From: Opitutia bacterium
Lineage (GTDB): Bacteria; Verrucomicrobiota; Verrucomicrobiia; Opitutales; Opitutaceae
NCBI GenBank assembly: GCA_003157575.1
Contig: PMKA01000082.1
Coordinates: 1-7,824 of the forward strand
Length of the DNA: 7,824 nt
Direction of reading: 5' to 3'
Under the pieces are notes generated by a model, which saw only the letters and a list, made by a program, of their open reading frames with translations, was not told where the DNA came from and did not search any database. The stretch's first letter is position 1. Every line of letters begins with the position of its first letter. Shown piece after piece: positions 1 to 6,360 of this stretch. A program made the translations under genes and the position numbers.

Positions 1-238
1 TCGGAACCCACCCGGCCTCGCGGCCGCGCAGTTGCCTTCGTCTCGTGCTTTTGTTCTCATTGGTATCTTGCATCGAGGACCTTCACCCCGTCAGTTCACT
101 CTCGTGCCGGGCACACACCAGCCGCTAGAGCGCCACGCCGACATCCGTCACGCCCGCTGCTGCGCACCGGTCGCGCCGGCTGCCGTCGTGGCTCACCTTT
201 ATCTCGGCATAAAAATCAACAATAGCACCCTCTCTCCT
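1..238. other. Non-coding leader with a long imperfect hairpin
   Basis: This GC-rich stretch holds no gene I can support. A plus-strand frame is open from base 2 into the gene at 239, but its Pro/Arg/His/Ala-rich translation looks like non-coding GC-rich DNA. The composition changes abruptly at about 205, just before the ATG at 239. The one clear structure is the hairpin at 128-194, described separately. I see no convincing promoter or ribosome binding site for the downstream gene. Confidence 0.5.
128..194. repeat. 67-nt imperfect inverted repeat (hairpin)
   Basis: Bases 128-160 pair with 164-194 around a 3-nt loop (161-163). Counted base by base, there are 23 Watson-Crick pairs, 8 scattered single mismatches and one 2-nt bulge (131-132). 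Two of the A-C mismatches (141/183 and 150/174) become T-G wobbles on the complementary strand, so the minus strand should fold slightly better. A long, imperfect, bulged hairpin just upstream of a small foreign-looking gene recalls an integron attC site. However, the AAC/GTT core triplets expected at the base of an attC are missing, so I call it only an inverted repeat. Confidence 0.55.
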
Positions 239-712
239 ATGAATCTCTGGCAAAAACTGTTTCGCGGTGGCGCAAAGCCAACCCCATCCCCTGCGACTCC
301 ACAAAAAAGCAGGCGCGTTTTGAAACTGCAGGAAGAGGCAAATCTCTTCTTTGCCAGATTCACTGCCGCCGATGCGCCGGCATTCGATTGCCGGGTTGAG
401 GGAGGGATCGCCATAGTCTCAACACTCACCGACCTGGAGAGACAGATACGAACCGAGGCACAAACACTCTCAAGCATGGGCCCAAATCTCGATTTGGTTC
501 TGAAAGAACTCTATGCGCTAACGAGAACACATAGGTCAGATCGCATTTACCCACCTGAGATCGAGAATCAGGTGAAAATATTGGGTGTATTATTAGGGGA
601 GGCTGGAGGGCGCCATCTCATGGCGGCAGCCGGCTACAGGATAGTTCGTATGGGATGTTCTGAGTATTCGTTCAGCTTGGCTTGGGATGGAGTTGGTGGG
701 TGGATGGCATGA
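239..712 (+). CDS. Hypothetical 157-aa protein
   Basis: I cannot assign a function. The start is the ATG at 239 (MNLWQKLFRGG), where base composition shifts from GC-rich to balanced; the frame is open further upstream but does not look coding. No clear Shine-Dalgarno sequence precedes it. The protein has a basic, Pro/Thr/Ser-rich N-terminus (about residues 8-30), then a probably helical, soluble body with no signal peptide or membrane segment. It ends in an aromatic, Gly-rich tail (SLAWDGVGGWMA). That WDG-x-G-x-W ending seems familiar from small uncharacterised bacterial proteins, but I cannot name the family. Codons such as ATA and paired TTA differ from the GC-rich genes to the right. It lies 30 bases before the next plus-strand gene and probably shares a transcript with it. 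Both features suggest horizontal acquisition. Confidence 0.7.
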   Translation: MNLWQKLFRGGAKPTPSPATPQKSRRVLKLQEEANLFFARFTAADAPAFDCRVEGGIAIVSTLTDLERQIRTEAQTLSSMGPNLDLVLKELYALTRTHRSDRIYPPEIENQVKILGVLLGEAGGRHLMAAAGYRIVRMGCSEYSFSLAWDGVGGWMA

Positions 713-742
713 CACGCGCCTATATTCTAATACCTAATCTTC

Positions 743-1234
743 ATGAACAAAGCCAAATTCAAGTGCATGTTTGGTTTCCACCAGTGGAGCGGGTGCGTTT
801 GCACGTCCTGCGGCAAGACTCGTGATCAGGAGCATGACTGGTCAAAAGAATGCGAGAAGTGCGCAAAATGCGGCAAGCGGCGTATTAATGGTCACACTTG
901 GAATGGGTGCAAATGCGAGAAATGCGGGGAGAAGCGCGACGAGAATCATACCTGGGGACCGAGCAGGAGAAACACCTCTCTGGGATTCGGATCGGACTGC
1001 AATTGCGAGAAATGTAATACGAGGGCATTTATATGCAGTTGCGGACAAGTGTTTACCTTTAGCCAATTGAGGCGCGCGTATACCCGGATGGGCGCTAAGA
1101 GTTCTGGCGATCTCGCAGTGTTTAGCGCGTTTTTCGGAGGAGACACAGGGCTTGTTTTCAACGGAGACGATCTGCCAACATGCCCCAAATGCCGGAAGAG
1201 ATTTACTGAAAAAGAACTTCTCCGTATCAGTTGA
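743..1234 (+). CDS. Cys/His-repeat zinc-ribbon protein, 163 aa
   Basis: The N-terminal half is a tandem array of about 18-20 residues per unit, roughly H-x-W-x(2-3)-C-x-C-x(2)-C-G-K-x-R-x(4), at residues 13-30, 31-50 and 51-68. A degenerate fourth unit (69-95) carries an insertion before its CNCEKC. The C-terminal half has a CSC pair at 98-100 and CPKC at 147-150, separated by a 46-residue linker, which looks like the two knuckles of one zinc ribbon. Binding of several zinc ions is inferred from this spacing. There is no signal peptide or membrane segment, so the protein is probably cytoplasmic. The target (nucleic acid or protein) is unknown. The ATG at 743 is the natural start; no Shine-Dalgarno sequence is evident. 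It follows the 239-712 gene by 30 bases and converges on the glycosyltransferase gene. Composition is lower in GC than the right-hand genes. Confidence 0.75.
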   Translation: MNKAKFKCMFGFHQWSGCVCTSCGKTRDQEHDWSKECEKCAKCGKRRINGHTWNGCKCEKCGEKRDENHTWGPSRRNTSLGFGSDCNCEKCNTRAFICSCGQVFTFSQLRRAYTRMGAKSSGDLAVFSAFFGGDTGLVFNGDDLPTCPKCRKRFTEKELLRIS

Positions 1235-1259
1235 CCGTAAGTAGCAGGTTCTTCTGCAA

Positions 1260-1276
1260 GGCCGCCGCTCTCGGCC
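1260..1276. terminator. Weak stem-loop between convergent genes
   Basis: GGCCG at 1260-1264 pairs with CGGCC at 1272-1276 around a 7-nt loop. It lies 25 bases after the stop of the zinc-ribbon gene. No T-run follows on either strand, so it is at best a weak terminator. Confidence 0.2.
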
Positions 1277-1363
1277 AGGATTGTATCCGCAATCAGCCAG
1301 GCAGGACGATTGGGCCGCACGAATCGGGCAGCCGGAGGTGACCAACAGATCCCTGCCGCGGTC

Positions 1364-1383
1364 CCCGGCGTGGTCGCGCCGGG
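1364..1383 (-). terminator. GC stem-loop after the second GT9 gene
   Basis: CCCGGCG (1364-1370) and CGCCGGG (1377-1383) form a perfect 7-bp stem with a 6-nt loop. It starts 5 bases beyond the stop codon of the minus-strand glycosyltransferase gene. The position fits transcription termination or 3' end protection, but there is no T-tract, so intrinsic termination is uncertain. Confidence 0.35.
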
Positions 1384-1388
1384 CGGAA

Positions 1389-2564
1389 TCAGCCGAACGA
1401 TGCCAGCGCCTCCACCACCTGTCGGGTGGTGATTGCGTCGACGTCCTGCCGGCGCTGGGGGGTGCTTACGACCACGCTGTGCTGCCGGTCGATCGGCGCC
1501 CATTCCGGGTTGTTCCGGCGCATCAGGGCGACCACGGGAACGTGCACCGCGTTGGCGAGGTGCATGATCGAGGTCTCGACGGACACCGCCAGGTCGCACC
1601 GGCTCAGCACCGCCGGCAGCTGAAAAAAATTCTCCTCGGCGCTGAACAGGCGGACGCGCTCGAGCGACCGGGCGCCGAAAAACGCCGCCGTCTGCTCCCG
1701 CTTCTCCGGTGCGGAGTTGACGATGAAGCAGTCGTTGCGTCCCGCCGGGCGTTCCCGTAGGACACAGATCAGCTCCACCACCCGCTCAAGCGGCCAGCAT
1801 CGCCGCTCGTCCTTGGCGTGGGGGTTGACGAGGATCAGCCGGCCGGCGCGCCCGGCGGCATCGAAGTGCCACTCGGCCAGCTGGCGCCCGGCGTATTCGT
1901 CCCATCGCGGCGGAATCCGGATGAACGGGTACCGGGCCGCTTCGGGAATCTCGCATCCGAACAGGCGCCGGAACCACCGGGCGTAGATGGCGCTCACATG
2001 CTCGCGGGCCCGCGCCTTCTTCTCGATGTCCACGCCGGCGTCGAGATTCGTCAGATACGCGAAACGCCGCCGGAGCGCAAACCACCGCTGGTCCTGGATG
2101 CCCGCCACAAAGCCGTCCGGGGAGATCTCCCGCGCCAATGCGGCGTATTTCCGCGTGGACAGGATCGAGAGGGACACCACGAGCGGATAGTTCTGCTGCC
2201 GCGCCGCGCGGATCGACTGCCGGAAGAGTTCGGGGCTGTAGGTCTCCCGATAGACGTGCTTGATGCAGGGACAGCTCTCCAGCCAATCGTACAGCGAATA
2301 TCTTTTCAGTTGGTCCCACGCCGCGCGATCTTCGGTGCGGCGCAGCTCATCGACCCAGACGTGAATCGCGACGTGGGGAAACGCCTCGGCGAATGCCTTG
2401 AAGCAGTTCTGGAGATACGTGAAGTCTCCGATCGCCAGGTGCTTTATGAAAAGGATCCGGTCGGCCCGGGCGAGGACTGCGGGCGGCACCAGCGGCCCTG
2501 GCGCCCCGCCCCGGAGACGGCGGAATGCCTCCCCAAACACCTTCAACGGTTGAATCGATGACAT
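1389..2564 (-). CDS. GT9-family glycosyltransferase, second paralogue
   Basis: A 391-residue protein of glycosyltransferase family 9 (heptosyltransferase-like, GT-B fold), probably transferring a sugar from a nucleotide donor onto LPS core or another surface glycan on the cytoplasmic side. Residues 37-48 (ILFIKHLAIGDF) form the first Rossmann strand; the GD matches the N-terminal catalytic Asp of WaaC/WaaF. The C-terminal donor domain has NPHAK...CWPL (about 247-259) and SVETSIMHLANAVHVPVVAL (328-347). The latter is the GT9 D-T-x(3)-HLA signature with Glu in place of Asp. It then has NPEWAPID (352-359). I chose the ATG at 2564 because AAGG sits 6 bases upstream. A GTG at 2618 would add 18 residues, but it lies inside a stem-loop and lacks a clear ribosome site. 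The closely related gene at 2653-3849 precedes it by 88 bases, so co-transcription is likely. Acceptor and donor sugar cannot be told from sequence. Confidence 0.85.
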   Translation of the reverse strand: MSSIQPLKVFGEAFRRLRGGAPGPLVPPAVLARADRILFIKHLAIGDFTYLQNCFKAFAEAFPHVAIHVWVDELRRTEDRAAWDQLKRYSLYDWLESCPCIKHVYRETYSPELFRQSIRAARQQNYPLVVSLSILSTRKYAALAREISPDGFVAGIQDQRWFALRRRFAYLTNLDAGVDIEKKARAREHVSAIYARWFRRLFGCEIPEAARYPFIRIPPRWDEYAGRQLAEWHFDAAGRAGRLILVNPHAKDERRCWPLERVVELICVLRERPAGRNDCFIVNSAPEKREQTAAFFGARSLERVRLFSAEENFFQLPAVLSRCDLAVSVETSIMHLANAVHVPVVALMRRNNPEWAPIDRQHSVVVSTPQRRQDVDAITTRQVVEALASFG

Positions 2565-2611
2565 GTGCGACCTTGATGACCGGGTTTTGTCTGCTGGTGT
2601 TTCCGTCCCGA

Positions 2612-2625
2612 CCCGCACTTGCGGG
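2612..2625. repeat. Short inverted repeat between the GT9 genes
   Basis: CCCGCA (2612-2617) and TGCGGG (2620-2625) are inverted around 2 bases; in practice this is a 5-bp stem with a 4-nt loop. It lies in the 88-base gap between the two GT9 genes. It has no T-run, so it may be a weak attenuator, an mRNA-processing site or chance. It covers the alternative GTG start (2618) of the downstream gene. Confidence 0.3.
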
Positions 2626-2652
2626 CACCGCGCGCGACGGGGAGCACGCGTT

Positions 2653-3849
2653 TCAGACGGCCTGAAGCACGGGCTTCCCCGGCAGCGCCGCGAGGACCTG
2701 CGCGACAGAAATCGCGCTCACCCAGTCGTGCCGCCCCGGCGCCAGGACCAGCGTGCTGAGCTCCTGGTCGATCGGCGCCCATTCGGGATTCTTCTGCCGC
2801 ATCAGTGCGATCACCGGCACGTGCACGGCGTTGGCCAGATGCATCACGGCAGTCTCCACGGAAATGATCAGATCGCACCGCCGGAGCATCGCCGGCAATT
2901 GGAAGAAATTCTCCTGGGCGGAGAACAGGCGCACGCGGTCGCGCGGGCCCGCGGCGAACGACCGGGCCGCGGCTTCCATCTCCTCCGGCGGCACGTTCAC
3001 CAGAAAATACGCACCGCTCCATTCCTCCCGCAGGCGGAGGGCGCCGATCAGCGCCGCAACGTCGGACAGCGGCCAGCACCGTTTCCGGATCTTGGCGTAG
3101 GGATTCACGAAGACCAGCTGCGCGCCCCGGCGGCTGGCGGGGTCGAACTGCCACCCGGCCAGCTGCTCGTCCGCCGCCCGGTCCCAGAGCGCCGGGATAC
3201 GGACAAACGGGAAGCGCCCGGCTTCGGGCACATCGAGTCCGAAAAGGGAGCGAAAACAATCGGCATACACGTTCGTGATGTGCCGGCCGGGACGCACCAA
3301 CGAGCGGAAATCCAGGGAGGCGTCGAGCCGGCGATACGCCAGACGCCGCAAGAGCGCATAGAACGGGGCCGGATGGCGCATGCCCACGATGAATGCGTCG
3401 GGCGAGATCTTCCGGGAAAGCGAGATGTACCACGGCGATTGCAGGGTGGCAAACGTGACGATCAGCGGGAACTGCTCCTGTTGGGCATCGCGGATCGATT
3501 TTCGAAGCGTCGCCGGACTGTATGTCTCCCGATAGGTCCGGGCGATGAAGGGGCAGCTCTCGAGCCAGTCGTACAACGCGGAGTTCCGCAGGAATTCCCA
3601 GCGGGCGCGGCGCCAGGTGCGCCGCCGCTCGTCAACCCATAGGTGGATGCGGATGTGGGGATGGGCCGTGGCGAACGCCTGGAAGAAATTCTGCAAATAG
3701 GCAAAATCACCAAGCGCCAAGTGTGTGACGAACAGTATCTTGTCGCAGTTCGCGAGCCGCCGTGCCGGAACCAGTTGAGCCGGCGCGAGGCCCTCGTCGC
3801 GTCGGACGGGCGTGTCGAGAAAACCTGTCAACGGGTGAGTCGAAATCAT
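2653..3849 (-). CDS. GT9-family glycosyltransferase, first paralogue
   Basis: A 398-residue GT9 (heptosyltransferase-like) enzyme, paralogous over its whole length to the next gene downstream. Shared blocks include LYDWLESCP, YRETYSP, ISPD-x-F, RVRLFSA-x-ENFFQLPA, SVET-x-x-MHLANAVHVPV and NPEWAPID. The N-terminal strand ILFVTHLALGDF (38-49) keeps the GD expected of the catalytic Asp (D48). NPYAK (249-253) and CWPL (258-261) lie in the donor-binding half. The HLA signature (337-339) is preceded by SVET, so Glu333 replaces the usual Asp. There is no signal peptide or membrane segment; a peripheral inner-membrane or cytosolic site is usual for the family. The ATG at 3849 has a good purine-rich site (AGGGGAG) just upstream. 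The frame stays open to 4062, but that extension lacks family similarity. Likely role: LPS core or surface-glycan assembly, substrate unknown. Confidence 0.85.
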   Translation of the reverse strand: MISTHPLTGFLDTPVRRDEGLAPAQLVPARRLANCDKILFVTHLALGDFAYLQNFFQAFATAHPHIRIHLWVDERRRTWRRARWEFLRNSALYDWLESCPFIARTYRETYSPATLRKSIRDAQQEQFPLIVTFATLQSPWYISLSRKISPDAFIVGMRHPAPFYALLRRLAYRRLDASLDFRSLVRPGRHITNVYADCFRSLFGLDVPEAGRFPFVRIPALWDRAADEQLAGWQFDPASRRGAQLVFVNPYAKIRKRCWPLSDVAALIGALRLREEWSGAYFLVNVPPEEMEAAARSFAAGPRDRVRLFSAQENFFQLPAMLRRCDLIISVETAVMHLANAVHVPVIALMRQKNPEWAPIDQELSTLVLAPGRHDWVSAISVAQVLAALPGKPVLQAV

Positions 3850-4129
3850 TCGCTCCCCTGATGACGCGGCATGGAGGCCGCCAGTTTCACAACGCGGCGC
3901 CCAATCTGCCAGGCCGAACGCAACTTCAAATTTCCTGACGTGGCCGGGCAAAAGGGGGACGTGCCTTGACCATTGACGGGCCATCGCCGGGACGGCTCCG
4001 ACCGATGACGGCCGGCACACCGGCACGGCCCGCGCCCTGCCTTTGGGCACTCGTCGGATCACCCGACCGACCCGTCGTTTCAGCGGAAATAGATGTTCGA
4101 ATCAGACCCCTGCCCCCAAGCTGAGACGG
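3850..4129. other. Intergenic region with repeat-like fragments
   Basis: This 280-base gap separates tonB-like and GT9 genes on the same strand. A direct repeat GACGTGGCC / GACGTGCC flanks an A4G5 run near 3937-3965. Small stems occur at 4011-4024 (GCCGG-CACA-CCGGC) and 4053-4067 (GTCGG-ATCAC-CCGAC). A CAGACCCCTGCCCCC motif lies near 4105-4120. None is followed by a T-run on the minus strand, so I do not call a terminator. The fragments look like decayed extragenic repeats. A GT9 promoter must lie here if the pair is transcribed separately from tonB, but I could not pick one out. Confidence 0.4.
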
Positions 4130-4828
4130 TCAGTCTTTCAGTTCGAACCCAACCGGCACAGTCATGCGGGTGTTCACGAATCGCCCCTTGATACGGCCAG
4201 GCCTGAATTTCCATTGCCTTACAGCCTGCAGAGCCGGCTGGATGAATTCAGTCCTGCTGGCCTCCTCCACCATGGCGTCGACGACATTGCCGCTGGTGTT
4301 GACCACAAACCGAATGAGGACCTCGCCGGCGACCCTGCCCCTGAGCATCGCAGGTGGATAGATCGGGGAAGCCTGGAATTTTGGAGTGGGAACTTCATCG
4401 AGCTGCGACAGCTCGAACAACTTGATGCCGCCGGTTCCGCCAGACGGAATCGCGGCTGGTATGGAAACCAACCCCTTTGAGATTGCCAGGTTCGGAGGCG
4501 GAGGAGGCTCAACCACCTGGACGAACGAAGCGTTCGGGATTACATTCGGGATCTCCACCAATGTGGGAGGAGCAAATGAGTTTTGTGGTTCATCGTCTGT
4601 CGGCTGGTCCTCCACCTTTGCCGGCTCCTGCTCCGGTTTGTACTCGGGCATCTCAATCCGGATCGCTGGTGCGTCCTCGGCGACGATCTTGGGTTTGTCC
4701 TTGCGTTCATTGAACCCGAACAGGAATAGCGCATGCGCCGCAACCGAAATGGCCAGGCCCACGAGAATGCCCAGCGCCCGACCTGGGGCTTTGTTTCGCT
4801 TTGTCGCTGTTGGTGTGGAGGATGACAT
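4130..4828 (-). CDS. TonB-family energy transducer
   Basis: A 232-residue protein of the TonB family, which couples the inner-membrane proton gradient (through ExbB/ExbD-type motors) to outer-membrane receptors. From the ATG at 4828, a short basic cytoplasmic tail leads into one transmembrane helix (about 18-39). That helix contains S-x(3)-H (S28, H32), matching the functional Ser/His pair of E. coli TonB. A Pro/Glu-rich periplasmic linker follows (about 50-115, including P5 at 108-112). The C-terminal TonB domain spans about 155-232, with YPPAMLRGRVAGEVLIRFVV and a WKFRPG motif. Length is close to the usual 230-270. An upstream GTG (4876) and ATG (4867) would add 16 or 13 residues; I prefer 4828 because a putative -10 lies at 4866-4871. 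No exbB, exbD or TonB-dependent receptor gene lies in the window, so its receptor is unknown. Confidence 0.9.
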   Translation of the reverse strand: MSSSTPTATKRNKAPGRALGILVGLAISVAAHALFLFGFNERKDKPKIVAEDAPAIRIEMPEYKPEQEPAKVEDQPTDDEPQNSFAPPTLVEIPNVIPNASFVQVVEPPPPPNLAISKGLVSIPAAIPSGGTGGIKLFELSQLDEVPTPKFQASPIYPPAMLRGRVAGEVLIRFVVNTSGNVVDAMVEEASRTEFIQPALQAVRQWKFRPGRIKGRFVNTRMTVPVGFELKD

Positions 4829-5178
4829 GGTTTGATGATTGCGCCGTCTTTCCAACGGAGCGCTCATTATGCGCACAATTCATGCCAACTAGACAAGAGT
4901 CCAGGAAGATCACCGGTTGTCCATGTTGACGAGAATCGCGCGAGCCCGGCTCAGGTGCGCTGCCTGATCGTCGCACCCAAGACCGCCTGAAAATACTAGC
5001 ATCGGTCCTTGGAAAAACCAAGCAGCTTCTCATGCGAATTCCAACCCAACCCCTCCGCCGGGGCGCGGACGGTGAAGATCGCGCTCCGAATGGGTCAAAC
5101 TGTGCACCTTGCCCTCCCCCCTTTTATAGGCTGCGAACTCTCGAGGATTGAGCGGGGCTGGCAATTGCCCGCACGCTT
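4829..5178. other. Intergenic region between lpxB and tonB-like gene
   Basis: This 350-base gap holds no gene. It contains the putative tonB-like promoter (4993-5021), a weaker alternative (AGACAA at 4891-4896 and ATTATG at 4866-4871 as read on plus, 19 bases apart) and a perfect 10-base palindrome GGCAATTGCC at 5160-5169, ten bases past the lpxB stop. No classical hairpin plus T-run terminator for lpxB is visible. Confidence 0.45.
4993..5021 (-). promoter_or_regulatory. Putative promoter for the tonB-like gene
   Basis: Read on the minus strand, TTGGTT (5021-5016) and TAGTAT (4998-4993) are 17 bases apart. A TG one base before the -10 gives an extended -10 (TGCTAGTAT). The -35 overlaps a small inverted repeat, CTTGG-AAAAA-CCAAG (5008-5022), which could be an operator. 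It would give a leader of about 160 bases before the ATG at 4828. No Fur-box-like sequence is evident. Confidence 0.35.
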
Positions 5179-6360
5179 TTATGTCGTCAGCCACCGCGCA
5201 AGCCAGTCCGCGGCCGTTCCGGTTGCGGGCTGGCTCAGGATGGTGCGGAGCTGCCGGGCCTGCTCCGCGCAGCGCTCGCGACGCCGGGGATCGTCGATGC
5301 ACGCCGTGAGTTCGGCGGCCAGGCGCGCGGGCGTGGCCGCGCCCTGGATGAACTCCGGGTACATCGCCTCGCCCAGGAGGAGATTTGCGATCCCGATGTA
5401 GGGCACCTTTACCAGCCAGCGGCCCAAAAGATAGGTAAGCGGATTGGTGCGGTAGGTGATCGCCCCGGGAATCCCCGCCAGCGCGCAATGCATCGACATC
5501 GTCCCGGAGCTTGTGAGAACCGCAGAAGCCGCAACCGGCGCTCCCGTCCGAAGCAGTTCGATCCGGCCGGCAGCGCCGCCCCGCGCATTTCGCAAAAGCC
5601 GGCCGAGCAGGACCTCGATTTCATCGCTCGGATACAAAACGACGGCCGCGCGGTCCGGGTGCCGCGAGGCAAACTCCTCGTACCCTGCCAGGACCGCCGG
5701 GAAAATCCGGGCGACCGCCTGCCGCCGGCTTCCGGGAAGCAACAACACCGGTCCGGCCGCATCGTAATTGACCGGCGAGGCGTAATCGCCGGCAACGAAC
5801 GGATGTCCGACAAACTCGACCGGCAGCGCCGTGTCGACATAGCTCCCCACCTCAAATGGGAAAATGACCGCCATGGCGTCGAGGCGCCTTGCCATCTCAT
5901 GGCGGCGCCCCGCCTTCCACGCCCAGATTTGCGGACTGATGTAATAGAGGGCGCGGATCTTGCCGCCGCCCTTTGTCGTCAGCCCGCGGGCATGCAGCGC
6001 GCGCGCCATGCGGAGGTTGAACCCGGGATAATCCACAAAGCACACCGCCCGCGGCCGGTATTCCTCCACCCAGCGGAGCGTCGAGGCGAAAAGCTGCCGG
6101 AAAAACCGGACGTTCTTCAACACCTCCACCAAACCGACGACGGAGGACGCCGTGAGATCGTGCAACAACTGCGCTCCGGCCGCCGCCAGCCGGGGACCGC
6201 CGAGCGCGCAGACCGCCAGGCCCGGCTGTTGGGCAAGCAGATCCCTCACCATCCGCGCCGCATGCTCGTCGCCCGAGTGCTCGCCCGCGATCACGAGCAC
6301 ATCCACCCTGCCCCCGGCGGGCGGAGGCAGCGCGGACGGCAACTGGAGAAGCTCGCTCAC
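5179..6360 (-). CDS. lpxB: Lipid-A-disaccharide synthase LpxB
   Basis: A 393-residue GT19 enzyme. It condenses UDP-2,3-diacylglucosamine with lipid X to form the tetraacyl disaccharide 1-phosphate of lipid A at the inner face of the inner membrane. Family motifs appear in order: AGEHSGDEHA (25-34), GGPRL (54-58), VGLVEVLKN (75-83), VDYPGFN (109-115), YYISPQIWAW (139-148), FPFE (167-170), VGHP (184-187), LLPGSR (207-212), SSGT (284-287), YRTNPLTYLLGRWLVKVPY (303-321), IANLL (324-328) and PEFIQ (335-339). Asp110 and Arg212 align with residues important in E. coli LpxB. Length is close to the usual 380. Oddities are a Gly/Lys-rich insertion (about 127-134) and His291 where SGT-x(3)-E normally has Glu. 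The start is GTG at 6360, overlapping the stop of the preceding dehydrogenase (GTGA), with AGGA just upstream, so translation is probably coupled. Confidence 0.96.
   Translation of the reverse strand: MSELLQLPSALPPPAGGRVDVLVIAGEHSGDEHAARMVRDLLAQQPGLAVCALGGPRLAAAGAQLLHDLTASSVVGLVEVLKNVRFFRQLFASTLRWVEEYRPRAVCFVDYPGFNLRMARALHARGLTTKGGGKIRALYYISPQIWAWKAGRRHEMARRLDAMAVIFPFEVGSYVDTALPVEFVGHPFVAGDYASPVNYDAAGPVLLLPGSRRQAVARIFPAVLAGYEEFASRHPDRAAVVLYPSDEIEVLLGRLLRNARGGAAGRIELLRTGAPVAASAVLTSSGTMSMHCALAGIPGAITYRTNPLTYLLGRWLVKVPYIGIANLLLGEAMYPEFIQGAATPARLAAELTACIDDPRRRERCAEQARQLRTILSQPATGTAADWLARWLTT

Noticed and set aside
128..194. Calling the hairpin a true attC site
   Set aside because: No RYYYAAC or GTTRRRY core boxes at its base and no second copy after the zinc-repeat gene.
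2..238. In-frame N-terminal extension of the gene at 239
   Set aside because: The frame is open, but the translation is Pro/Arg/His-rich, composition shifts just before 239, and the hairpin lies inside it.
842..1345. Minus-strand frame across the zinc-repeat gene
   Set aside because: The sense strand shows regular Cys/His repeats, so the antisense frame is not coding; only its 5' part (1240-1345) is kept as a possible remnant.
1818..3642. Two long plus-strand frames (1818-2561 and 2563-3642)
   Set aside because: They lie antisense to the GT9 genes, which carry clear family motifs; the plus-strand translations are charged, low-complexity products of high GC codon bias.
3850..4062. 71-residue N-terminal extension of the first GT9 gene
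   Set aside because: It has no similarity to the paralogue or family, and a good ribosome site precedes the ATG at 3849.
5108..5135. TATAAAAGGGGGG-like sequence on the minus strand as a promoter
   Set aside because: It has no suitably spaced -35 and lies far from the tonB-like start; a better pair exists at 4993-5021.
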